64,000 nt of DNA from Parafilimonas terrae (GTDB taxonomy: Bacteria > Bacteroidota > Bacteroidia > Chitinophagales > Chitinophagaceae). Shown piece by piece: positions 9,062 through 16,853 of the stretch (position 1 is the stretch's first letter; every line of letters begins with the position of its first letter). A model generated the notes under the pieces. It had not been told where the DNA came from and ran no database searches. It worked only from the letters and a program-made list of their open reading frames with translations. Location of the stretch: contig NZ_FOXQ01000009.1 of the NCBI RefSeq assembly GCF_900115755.1, positions 124,001-188,000 on the forward strand, read 5' to 3'. A program made the translations under genes and the position numbers.

Positions 9062-11089
9062 ATGATGAATAAACTGCTTTATGCGGCTTCTTTCTTGATA
9101 ATCTTTTCTGCCTGCAACACGAACAAAGAATATATAGCAGGCAAGTTTATTGAAACAGGCTATATGGATTCAGCCGTAAAACCCGGCGATAATTTCTTTC
9201 AATTTATAAATGGCAAATGGATCGATACCGTTCACATTCCTGAAACGGAATCCGGCATTGGCGCTTTTGATGACCTTTATTATGGTACACGCGACAGGCT
9301 GCATGCACTGCTCAATTCTGTATCAAAGACTGAACAAAAAGCTGGCAGCATAGAACAAAAGGTTGCTGATTTTTATGCGTCGGGAATGGATTCGGCAGCT
9401 ATTGAGCAACGTGGTTATGATCCTGTAAAACCTTACCTGCAGCAAATTGATTCCATTAAAGATGCAACCGGGATAATGGCTTTTGTCAACAAACTGGAAA
9501 TGGAAAACAGCAATCCTTTATACGGCCAGGGCGTTAGCCCCGATGAAAAAAACAGCGCTGTAAATATTGCCATTTATACACAGGCAGGCATTGGTTTGCC
9601 AGACCGCGATTATTATTTTAAAACAGATTCATCTACTGCAAAAGTGGTGGCTGCTTATAAAAATTATATGAAGCAGTTATTCATGCTAACGGGCAGCGAT
9701 TCTTCAAAAGCAGCTATAGAAGTGGCGCAGGTATATGAGCTGGAAAAACAATTGGCATCAAGCCATAAAACCAATGTGCAGCTAAGAGACCCGCAAACTA
9801 ATTATCATAAAATGGCGGTGGCTGATTTAGATAAGCAAATGCCTGTTTTTGCATGGAAAAATACATTAAGCACTATTGGCGTGCATGCAGATTCCGTAAA
9901 TGTTAGCCAGCCTGAATATTATATTAAACTAAACCAGCTATTACAATCAATACCGGTTGATGTATGGAAGTCTTATTTTAAGTTTCATGTTTTAAATGAT
10001 GCAGCCAGTGCGCTCAGCAGCGATTTTGTAAATGCAAAGTTTGAATACGCCGGTAAAGCCTTAAGCGGCCAGCAAAAATTAAGGCCCCGCTGGCAGCGTA
10101 TGGTGGTAAATACAGATAATACTCTTGGTGATGCTTTAGGCCAGCTTTATGTAAAAAAATATTTTACAGGAGATGCCAAACAAAGAATGCTTGATATGGT
10201 AAACAACCTTCAAAAAGCATTTGCCAAAAGAATTGATAACCTCGACTGGATGAGCGACAGCACCAAAGCTGTTGCAAAAGATAAGCTGAATGCATTTTTA
10301 AAGAAAATAGGTTATACCGATAAGTGGAGGGATTACAGTAAGGTTACCATAACCAGCGATAAATATTTTGAAAATCTTCTATCATGTGCTAAAAATGAAT
10401 ATCAATACCAGGTAGATAAAATTGGCAAACCGGTTGATAAAACAGAATGGGAAATGTCACCGCCAACCATTAACGCCTATTATAACCCAACGTTCAACGA
10501 GATTGTTTTCCCGGCAGGCATATTACAATTCCCATTCTTTGATCCGAATGCTGACGATGCCATTAACTATGGCGGCATTGGCATGGTAATAGGCCATGAA
10601 ATGACGCATGGCTTTGATGATGAAGGCGCACAATATGATAAAGACGGCAATCTTAAAAACTGGTGGAGCAAAGAAGACAGTGCAAAATTCGTAGCAAAAT
10701 CGAAACAGGTAATTGATTTATATAACAGCTATGTAATAATTGACAGCATACATGTAAACGGCGCTTTAACCACCGGCGAAAACATGGCAGATATTGGCGG
10801 TGTTGCCATTGCTTACGATGCTTTTAAAATGACTAAACAAGGCCAGGATACAACCAGGATTGATGGCTTTACGCCAGATCAAAGATTCTTTATTTCTATA
10901 GGGCAGGTATGGCGTGAAAAATTAAAGCCTGAAACCATGCGTTTTTATGCAAATGTTGATCCCCACTCTCCTGCCATGTTCAGGGTAAACGGGCCGCTGG
11001 CCAACTTCGGCCCTTTTTATAAAGCATTTAATGTGCAGCCTGGTGATAAGATGTTTATACCGGAAGATAAGCGGATTAAGATCTGGTAA
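9062..11089 (+). CDS. M13-family (neprilysin/PepO-like) metallopeptidase lipoprotein
   Basis: 675 residues. The N-terminus MMNKLLYAASFLIIFSACNT is a lipoprotein signal with Cys at about residue 18, so the enzyme is likely anchored in a membrane facing the periplasm. The M13 N-terminal region starts with FFQFINGKWID and contains LPDRDYY. The zinc site is HEMTH (residues 512-516), and the third ligand Glu is in GENMADIGG (Glu about 573). NAYYNPTFNEIVFPAGILQ precedes the zinc motif as in all M13 members. It would cleave short extracytoplasmic peptides. Either of the first two Met codons could start translation. It stands alone. Confidence 0.95.
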   Translation: MMNKLLYAASFLIIFSACNTNKEYIAGKFIETGYMDSAVKPGDNFFQFINGKWIDTVHIPETESGIGAFDDLYYGTRDRLHALLNSVSKTEQKAGSIEQKVADFYASGMDSAAIEQRGYDPVKPYLQQIDSIKDATGIMAFVNKLEMENSNPLYGQGVSPDEKNSAVNIAIYTQAGIGLPDRDYYFKTDSSTAKVVAAYKNYMKQLFMLTGSDSSKAAIEVAQVYELEKQLASSHKTNVQLRDPQTNYHKMAVADLDKQMPVFAWKNTLSTIGVHADSVNVSQPEYYIKLNQLLQSIPVDVWKSYFKFHVLNDAASALSSDFVNAKFEYAGKALSGQQKLRPRWQRMVVNTDNTLGDALGQLYVKKYFTGDAKQRMLDMVNNLQKAFAKRIDNLDWMSDSTKAVAKDKLNAFLKKIGYTDKWRDYSKVTITSDKYFENLLSCAKNEYQYQVDKIGKPVDKTEWEMSPPTINAYYNPTFNEIVFPAGILQFPFFDPNADDAINYGGIGMVIGHEMTHGFDDEGAQYDKDGNLKNWWSKEDSAKFVAKSKQVIDLYNSYVIIDSIHVNGALTTGENMADIGGVAIAYDAFKMTKQGQDTTRIDGFTPDQRFFISIGQVWREKLKPETMRFYANVDPHSPAMFRVNGPLANFGPFYKAFNVQPGDKMFIPEDKRIKIW

Positions 11090-11133
11090 TGATGGGAATA
11101 GGGAATTAGTAATTGGGATAAAGGCTGGTTCTT

Positions 11134-11245
11134 TTGAATATTGATTATTGAGCGTTGGTTATTGATTATTTGAACCACTCAATGTTCAATACAAAACAAT
11201 CATGTTCATTTAGCTGATGAAATAATTGAGCATTGATTATTTATT
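11134..11245. repeat. dispersed ATTGATTATTGA-type palindromic repeat
   Basis: Repeated short units (ATTGATTATTGAG, TTATTGATTATTTGAAC, CAATGTTCAATAC, TTGAGCATTGATTATT) occur in both orientations. The same units recur at 15079-15216, 35875-35945 and 63215-63355, always between genes. Confidence 0.6.
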
Positions 11246-11255
11246 CAAAAAATAT

Positions 11256-11286
11256 TTTGGCGTATTTGTTTAACACATTACTTTCG
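11256..11286 (+). promoter_or_regulatory. candidate Bacteroidota promoter for the asd leader
   Basis: TTTG at 11256-11259 is followed after 19 bases by TACTTTCG at 11279-11286. This fits the phylum's TTTG-N19-TAnnTTTG pattern with one mismatch. It would start a transcript a few bases before the leader ORF at 11296. Confidence 0.45.
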
Positions 11287-11295
11287 CGCAGCAAA

Positions 11296-11358
11296 ATGCA
11301 AATGATTAAGAAACATACAAAGTGCATAAAGACATTCTTTAAAAAGGAAGGTGCATGA
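11296..11358 (+). CDS. candidate leader peptide of an asd attenuator
   Basis: A 20-codon ORF (MQMIKKHTKCIKTFFKKEGA) opens just downstream of the promoter-like motif. Six Lys, two Thr, two Ile and two Met make up 12 of 20 residues; all four amino acids derive from aspartate semialdehyde, the product of the downstream gene. The end of the ORF overlaps GGAAGG (11346-11351), which can pair with the 5' arm of the following terminator. Ribosome stalling at the early Lys codons would leave that segment free to form an antiterminator, and completed translation would mask it. This architecture is seen directly; the regulatory role is inferred. Confidence 0.5.
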   Translation: MQMIKKHTKCIKTFFKKEGA

Positions 11359-11386
11359 TGTTGTATGCTTAATGAAGATAAAACAG

Positions 11387-11417
11387 AAAGCCTTCCAAAA
11401 AAACGGAAGGCTTTTTT
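11387..11417 (+). terminator. Rho-independent terminator, probable attenuator of asd
   Basis: A 10-bp perfect stem (AAAGCCTTCC with GGAAGGCTTT), an eight-base A-rich loop and a terminal T run lie 179 bases ahead of asd. The 5' arm has an alternative partner, GGAAGG at 11346-11351. Confidence 0.8.
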
Positions 11418-11595
11418 AATGCCTTGCATAATAAAGTCAGAGGCTTTGCGCATAAACCTGTGAAGTGCGGAGACTTTGCAGAGCGAAATGTTTTTCAGTG
11501 CTGAACAGAATTATTACAGCTTCAGTGTGCGACGCAACAGAAGCCGGATAGATATTCAAAAGCTTAATTCATAAAAATAAAAAAACCATCACAAA

Positions 11596-12588
11596 ATGAA
11601 AGTTGCAGTAGTTGGCGCAACCGGCCTGGTTGGCTCAAAAATGTTACAGGTATTAGCGGAAAGAAATTTTCCTGTAACGGAGTTATTTCCCGTAGCAAGT
11701 GAACGTTCTATCGGTAAGGAAGTTGAGTTTAAGGGAAAGAAATACAAGGTTATTTCTTATGAAGATGCTATTGCCGCCAAACCAAACGTGGCTATATTTT
11801 CTGCGGGTGGCAGCACCTCGCTTGAACTGGCGCCTAAGTTTGCAGCAGCCGGCATTACTGTAATTGATAACTCCAGTGCGTGGCGTATGGACCCATCAAA
11901 AAAATTAGTTGTGCCCGAGCTGAATGCAGATGCATTAACTGCTGAAGATAAAATTATTGCCAATCCTAACTGTTCTACCATTCAGATGGTAGTGGCATTA
12001 AACCCGCTGCATAAAAAATATGGCATTAAGAGAATTGTTGTAAGCACTTATCAAAGTGTAACAGGTACAGGTAAGAAAGCCGTTGACCAGTTGTATAATG
12101 AACGTAAAAATGTAGCTGACGGCCCCATGGCATATAAATATCCTATTGACTTAAATGTTATTCCGCAGATAGATGTATTTCTTGATAACGGCTACACCAA
12201 AGAAGAAATGAAAATGGTGAACGAAACAAGAAAGATTATGCGTGATGATAATATTATGGTTACGGCTACCACCGTGCGCATACCCGTTGTTGGCGGCCAC
12301 AGTGAAAGTGTTAACGTTGAATTTAATAGCGATTTCGATATTGAAGAAGTAAAGAAAATATTGAGTGAGGCGCCGGGTGTTGTGGTGCAGGATGACCTGT
12401 CTGCGCAGGTTTACCCTATGCCTTTATGGGCGCATGAAAAAGACGAAGTGTTTGTAGGAAGGATAAGAAGGGATGATACGCAACCAAACACTTTAAACCT
12501 TTGGATTGTGAGCGATAACCTGCGTAAAGGTGCTGCTACCAATGCAGTGCAGATTGCAGAATACCTGTCGGGCAAAGGATTGTTATAG
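11596..12588 (+). CDS. asd: aspartate-semialdehyde dehydrogenase
   Basis: 330 residues. The N-terminal NADP-binding motif is GATGLVGSKM (residues 7-16). The catalytic Cys is Cys126 in NPNCSTIQ. The substrate-binding region contains YQSVTGTGKKA, and the C-terminal catalytic His lies in VPVVGGHSES-like RIPVVGGHSESV. The enzyme reduces aspartyl phosphate to aspartate semialdehyde, the branch point to lysine/diaminopimelate, threonine, isoleucine and methionine. The ATG at 11596 fits the family N-terminus exactly. It is a single gene with a long (about 300-base) leader carrying the candidate attenuator described above. Confidence 0.97.
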   Translation: MKVAVVGATGLVGSKMLQVLAERNFPVTELFPVASERSIGKEVEFKGKKYKVISYEDAIAAKPNVAIFSAGGSTSLELAPKFAAAGITVIDNSSAWRMDPSKKLVVPELNADALTAEDKIIANPNCSTIQMVVALNPLHKKYGIKRIVVSTYQSVTGTGKKAVDQLYNERKNVADGPMAYKYPIDLNVIPQIDVFLDNGYTKEEMKMVNETRKIMRDDNIMVTATTVRIPVVGGHSESVNVEFNSDFDIEEVKKILSEAPGVVVQDDLSAQVYPMPLWAHEKDEVFVGRIRRDDTQPNTLNLWIVSDNLRKGAATNAVQIAEYLSGKGLL

Positions 12589-12607
12589 GCTTCATTTGCT
12601 TAAGGCC

Positions 12608-12644
12608 GTTGGCGGTTGACAGTTAACCGTTGACCGTTGACGGT
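12608..12644. repeat. short GTTGAC tandem/palindromic repeat between convergent genes
   Basis: GGCGGTTGACAGTTAACCG and CCGTTGACCGTTGACGG overlap to give repeated and inverted GTTGAC units in the 57-base gap between asd and the DUF3108 gene. It could fold as a shared termination hairpin. Confidence 0.5.
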
Positions 12645-12645
12645 T

Positions 12646-13443
12646 TTACCGCACACTTATCTTAGATGATAAAGGATAACGGAGATTGCGGTATTGCATC
12701 ATATCCACCTTAATGCTGCCAACGGTTATAGGGCTTTCAATGCGCAATGGAATATGGTTGGCATCATCGCTTACCCACACCGTCATTTTCTCTCCACCCT
12801 CAAATATGGTTCCCTTTACAAGCAGCGGGCTGAATTTAATGGCATTGAATTTTCCATAGCGTGTTTTTACAACCTCTTTACCAAGATAGCGGATGTAAAG
12901 ATTATATACCTGGTTATCTAAAAACATACTGAAAGGGATTTTATCGTCAATTTTATACTGGCTGAAATTAATATTGCGTGCATAATAAACGGCGCTTAAA
13001 ACATCCTGTATGCAATTGGGAACCGTATAAGTTCCTTTTGTTGAAGTGGCTGTATTAGCCTTCCTGTTGAAAGTTATATTCTCTGTTTTTTTATAACCGC
13101 CTTCATTCACATTGCGGATAAATTTCAAAGGCAGCAAATAGGCTGTATCAAAAAAAGTTTCATAGCGGTCCCTTACTTTAAATATCCAGTCATACCGCGA
13201 GTTGGAAGTGCCGGTGCCCACCGCATGATAAACAGGTATATTATTTAATTTTTCAAGCGTTGTGGTAAAATTAGCTGTGCCTGCATTTATATATATGCCT
13301 ATCACAGAATAATAAACAGTAAAGGTTATGCTTTCACCTGCTTTAAAAGCCGTATTGCGTATGCCGCAAAATTCATCATTATCGGCTGAAAGCCTTAAGC
13401 ATATTATCAAACAAAAAAAACATACCAGGAGTTTTCTTATCAC
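12646..13443 (-). CDS. DUF3108 domain-containing exported protein
   Basis: 265 residues with an N-terminal signal peptide (MIRKLLVCFFCLIICLRLSA). The body matches the DUF3108 pattern: FKAGESITFTVYYSVIGIYINAG near the start, YDWIFKVRDRYETFFD, FNRKANTATSTKGTYTVPN with a central NCIQDVLSAVYYAR, and KYGKFNAIKFSPLL-like strands later. The fold is an all-beta periplasmic domain of unknown function. The start is a GTG that overlaps the TGA of the upstream membrane protein gene (GTGA), indicating a translationally coupled two-gene operon with the flippase-like protein. Confidence 0.85.
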   Translation of the reverse strand: MIRKLLVCFFCLIICLRLSADNDEFCGIRNTAFKAGESITFTVYYSVIGIYINAGTANFTTTLEKLNNIPVYHAVGTGTSNSRYDWIFKVRDRYETFFDTAYLLPLKFIRNVNEGGYKKTENITFNRKANTATSTKGTYTVPNCIQDVLSAVYYARNINFSQYKIDDKIPFSMFLDNQVYNLYIRYLGKEVVKTRYGKFNAIKFSPLLVKGTIFEGGEKMTVWVSDDANHIPLRIESPITVGSIKVDMMQYRNLRYPLSSKISVR

Positions 13444-14468
13444 GATTTCTTGTTGTTTTGTTTATCTCCTCTTTTAAAAAGCTTTATACCCAGCAAAAAC
13501 AAACTGCCGGCTGCCGATGGTATTATAAGGTTTACAAACCAAATTACTGCTATAGTTGCGATAACGCCAAATGCATCAGGCGTTATTAGTCCAAACAACT
13601 GCGTACCGGCCTGTCCTCTTATGCCAACATCAGCGAACGGAATGGTTGGCAAAATTGCCAGGAATAAAAATAAAACACTGGTTGTACAAAAAGCATCAAC
13701 AGCATCAATCTTTACTTCAAATAAATGCAGCACCACCATGTACTGAACAGCAAAAACAATGAAACGAATGAATGACAAACCTAAAATTCTTGTTAACTCT
13801 TTCCAATGAAATGCTTCTACATTTTCAATTAAATATTTATAACGCAGCATGAAAGGTATTTTTTCGGCAAGCCGCGTAAGCCACGATAACCTGAAATAAG
13901 TAATCAACAATATTAATGTGCCTAAAATAATCATTGAAATAATGCCGTTAAGCCACAAAACCGACAACCCTTCCAGCGGCTCAAACTTTGGCCATGCAAA
14001 GGTTTTCAAATAAATTAAAGATGTGGTGCCCACAACAAGCGTAACAATAAGCTGCGCCATGCTGCCCGCCACATTCAAAGCAACGGAACGCAAACGGTTT
14101 CCTTCCTTCATATACAAAGCACGGGCAGGATATTCACCAAAACCATTTGGTAAAAACAATGACAATGCCAGCCCTGATAAAATAGCTTTAATTGCGGTTA
14201 TAAAATTCACCTTCTCCACCGGGCGCATTAATAGCTGCCATTTACGCGCTTCAATGCTCCAGTTTAAACAAAGCAATAAAAACAGGCTTACGATTTTCCA
14301 TATATTTTTTGAAGAAAAAGAGCTTTTAAGCACCTCCAATTTCTGCGGAAGATCAGGCTGCGTTTCTACTTTTTTGTAAATGATATAAACCAGCACAATA
14401 AAAAGCAACGGCCCTAAAACATAATTCAATAAAACCTTTAATTGCCTTGCAAGATGTTTTTTTTGCAT
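13440..14468 (-). CDS. flippase-like (UPF0104/LPG-synthase TM region) integral membrane protein
   Basis: About 342 residues from the ATG at 14468. An earlier in-frame start at 14522 would run into the divergent ruvC start and adds a non-hydrophobic tail, so I prefer the later one. Around eight hydrophobic helices are visible, including YVLGPLLFIVLVYIIY, KIVSLFLLLCLNWSIEARKW, ILSGLALSLFLPNGFGEY and LFLAILPTIPFADVGIRGQA. The NGFGEYPAR and PFADVGIRGQAG segments are typical of the lysylphosphatidylglycerol-synthase transmembrane region family. The catalytic acyl-transferase domain of MprF is absent. A role in lipid or lipid-linked sugar movement is inferred. It is coupled to the DUF3108 gene. Confidence 0.85.
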   Translation of the reverse strand: MQKKHLARQLKVLLNYVLGPLLFIVLVYIIYKKVETQPDLPQKLEVLKSSFSSKNIWKIVSLFLLLCLNWSIEARKWQLLMRPVEKVNFITAIKAILSGLALSLFLPNGFGEYPARALYMKEGNRLRSVALNVAGSMAQLIVTLVVGTTSLIYLKTFAWPKFEPLEGLSVLWLNGIISMIILGTLILLITYFRLSWLTRLAEKIPFMLRYKYLIENVEAFHWKELTRILGLSFIRFIVFAVQYMVVLHLFEVKIDAVDAFCTTSVLFLFLAILPTIPFADVGIRGQAGTQLFGLITPDAFGVIATIAVIWFVNLIIPSAAGSLFLLGIKLFKRGDKQNNKKS

Positions 14469-14506
14469 GAAGTTTAATAATGTACAAATAGTACTTTCAC
14501 GTTTCA

Positions 14507-15076
14507 ATGAATAGCGCTTCAAAAATAATTCTCGGAATTGATCCCGGCACCGTTATCATGGGCTACGCAGTTTTATCTGTAAAAGGCAATGAAATAAAAT
14601 TGCTGCACATGAACGTTTTAAAACTTACTGCACAAAAAGACACTTATCAAAAACTCGAAATTATTTTTTCAAAAGTAAGTGAACTTATAAAAAACTATAA
14701 CCCTAATATGTTTGCCATAGAAGCGCCGTTTTATGGCAAAAACGTTCAAAGCATGCTTAAACTTGGGCGGGCACAGGGCGTGGCCATTGCAGCAGCCATG
14801 CAGGCCGCATTGCCTGTAACAGAATACTCTCCTAAAAAAATAAAGCAGTCCATTACCGGCAATGGTAATTCAACCAAAGAACAGGTGTATAAAATGCTGC
14901 AGCAAATAATTAAGCTGGAAGAGGTGCCGCATTTTTTTGATGCAACCGATGCTTTGGCTGTAGCGCTTTGCCATCATTATGCATCAGGCACTATTGTTTC
15001 AGCTCAGCAAAAATCATTCAAAGGCTGGAAAGAATTTATTGCGAATAACCCGGGCAGGCTTATCAATAATCAGTGA
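14507..15076 (+). CDS. ruvC: crossover junction endodeoxyribonuclease RuvC
   Basis: 189 residues, a little longer than the typical 160-175 because of a C-terminal tail after residue 165. The first catalytic Asp is Asp12 in GIDPGTVIMGYAV, the Glu is in AIEAPFYGKN (about 73), and the closing acids are in DATDALAVALCHH (about 145-150). YSPKKIKQSITGNGNSTKEQ is the family's DNA-binding segment. The enzyme resolves Holliday junctions with RuvAB. Here it is not next to ruvA or ruvB and is divergent from the flippase-like gene. Confidence 0.97.
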   Translation: MNSASKIILGIDPGTVIMGYAVLSVKGNEIKLLHMNVLKLTAQKDTYQKLEIIFSKVSELIKNYNPNMFAIEAPFYGKNVQSMLKLGRAQGVAIAAAMQAALPVTEYSPKKIKQSITGNGNSTKEQVYKMLQQIIKLEEVPHFFDATDALAVALCHHYASGTIVSAQQKSFKGWKEFIANNPGRLINNQ

Positions 15077-15078
15077 TC

Positions 15079-15216
15079 AATGTTTACTTAAAAATGCTCA
15101 ATATTCAATACGCAATAATCAATGTTCAATTGCAAACGTTTACAAAATGCGTATTGAATATTGAGTATTAATTATTGATTATTATAATTTAAAAATTAAC
15201 CTTAAGTAAACAATAT
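15079..15216. repeat. nested inverted repeat of the ATTGATTATTGA family
   Basis: Inner arms at 15093-15114 and 15148-15169 match as inverted repeats at 21 of 22 positions (TGCGTATTGAATATTGAG core). Outer arms TGTTTACTTAA (from about 15080) and TTAAGTAAACA (from about 15203) are also inverted. The same design (outer GTTTAGTTAAG/CTTAACTAAAC, inner GAATATTGAGTATT) is found at 63215-63355. Confidence 0.65.
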
Positions 15217-15370
15217 TGAAGAATCAATATTCAAAGGTGCGCTTGCCAAAGCATATTTATATCCGGCATCTTCTTTACCTTCCTAAAAAGAAAACCAATA
15301 TTTTGTTTTCAACAAAAGGTGCATAACAATTCCCGGCATTTTTATTTTGGGTTATTACTTTACATGCATG

Positions 15371-15550
15371 TTTTGGTTAACACCGCAATTAACGCGGGCA
15401 CGTTATTAAAAGGGAATTTCGTGTAAATCGAAAACTATCCCGTAGCTGTAAGCTCTGTGAAAATTGTTTATATTAAATGCCACTGTAAATTATAACGGGA
15501 AGGTTATAAACAATGGAGCAAGTCAGAAGACCTGCCAAAACATCCATAAG
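15371..15550 (+). promoter_or_regulatory. cobalamin (B12) riboswitch
   Basis: The B12 aptamer landmarks occur in order: AAGGGAA (15410-15416), GTGTAAATCG, ACTATCCCGTAGCTGTAAG (15434-15452), GCCACTGTAAAT (15479-15490), ACGGGAAGG (15494-15502), and the near-perfect B12 box AGTCAGAAGACCTGCC (15521-15536). It is 280 bases upstream of nrdB, so coenzyme B12 would modulate synthesis of the class I ribonucleotide reductase. The expression platform is not obvious; a GGCCTTCGG-containing stem follows. The rest of the gap (15551-15831) shows only AT-rich sequence. Confidence 0.92.
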
Positions 15551-15831
15551 CAATCAGGCCTTCGGAGGAAAGGCAGGATCTGGTTTTACAAACACGGCGC
15601 ATCAGCCGCAGCGCATTGTATGCCCAGCTTCTTTTCTCTCCGTGGCAAACTATAAATAAGATTTATAAAGATTGCTTGCACCAGCGAAAATTTGAAAGCT
15701 TAGGTTTTATATACATCAATATATAAAAATATATAAAAGGTTTTTATTTTCTGCATTTATAAATACATTTTCTTCTGTTTATAACGGCATTAGCTGTTAC
15801 AGATAGAAGTTTCGCTTTAAAATAAATTATT

Positions 15832-16806
15832 ATGGGGTTATTTGATAAGAGAATTCAGTACAAGCCATTTGAGTATCCTGAAGTGCTTCAGTTTACCACG
15901 GCCATCAATAAATCTTTTTGGGTTCATTCGGAAATAGACTTTACTGCCGATGTTCAGGATTTTCATGCCCACTTAAGCCCTGCCGAGCAAAATGCCATAA
16001 AAAACAGCCTGCTTGCCATTGCCCAGGTGGAAGTGGCGGTGAAATCGTTTTGGGGAAACCTGTACCATCATTTTCCAAAACCGGAAATTAATGGCCTGGG
16101 CGCCACTTTTGCCGAATGTGAATTCAGGCATTCCGAAGCGTATTCCCGCCTGCTGGAAGTGCTCGGTTATAATAATGAATTTGAACACCTCTTGCAGGTG
16201 CCTGTAATAAAAGAACGCATCGATTATCTTTCAACTGCATTGCAGCATACAAAATCAACCGACCAAAAAGAATACGTCTTTTCGCTCATTCTTTTCAGTA
16301 TGCTTATTGAAAATGTGAGCCTCTTCAGCCAGTTTGCCATCATTCTTGCCTTTACCAGGTTTAAAGGCCTTATGAAAAACGTAAGCAATATTATTGCCTG
16401 GACATCGGTGGATGAACAGATACATGCAAATGCGGGCATCTTCCTCGTAAACAAACTGAAAGAAGAATATCCTGATATATTCAGTGAAAGCATGGTAAGC
16501 AGGATTCGCGATATTGTGGACCAATCTATTTACACCGAAATACGGATAATCGACTGGATATTCAGCGCAGGCGAACTGGATATCATCCGTAAATACGACC
16601 TCGCTAATTTTATGAAGAAACGCGCAGATGACAGCCTGGTTCAAATAGGGTTAAAACCTTTATTCAATGTAAGCAATGCACAAATTGCTCCAATGGTTTG
16701 GTTTGAAGAAGAAGTTTTCTCCAATAGCCTCGACGATTTTTTTGCCAAACGCCCGGTAGAATATACCAAGTTTGACAAGAGCATTTCTGCCGACGATTTA
16801 TTTTAA
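15832..16806 (+). CDS. nrdB: class I ribonucleotide reductase, beta (radical) subunit
   Basis: 324 residues of the ferritin-like R2 fold. The dimetal ligands and radical Tyr are visible: Glu67 (QVEVAV), Glu97-His100-Tyr104 in EFRHSEAY, Glu160 (MLIENV), Glu195 and His198 in DEQIHANAG. The Tyr at the E-x-x-H-x-x-x-Y position indicates a tyrosyl-radical enzyme. The C-terminus ends with an acidic/aromatic tail (SADDLF) as needed for docking to the alpha subunit. It precedes nrdA by 47 bases and follows a cobalamin riboswitch, so both subunits are probably one B12-regulated operon. Confidence 0.95.
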   Translation: MGLFDKRIQYKPFEYPEVLQFTTAINKSFWVHSEIDFTADVQDFHAHLSPAEQNAIKNSLLAIAQVEVAVKSFWGNLYHHFPKPEINGLGATFAECEFRHSEAYSRLLEVLGYNNEFEHLLQVPVIKERIDYLSTALQHTKSTDQKEYVFSLILFSMLIENVSLFSQFAIILAFTRFKGLMKNVSNIIAWTSVDEQIHANAGIFLVNKLKEEYPDIFSESMVSRIRDIVDQSIYTEIRIIDWIFSAGELDIIRKYDLANFMKKRADDSLVQIGLKPLFNVSNAQIAPMVWFEEEVFSNSLDDFFAKRPVEYTKFDKSISADDLF

Positions 16807-16853
16807 CTATTTATAATTTCTTACAATCTAATCATCCTTTAAATTTTCCGTTA

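Noticed and set aside
11241-11453. 70-codon minus-strand ORF
   Set aside because: It runs across the promoter-like motif, leader ORF and terminator of the asd leader, has no recognisable domain, and is better explained as a shadow.
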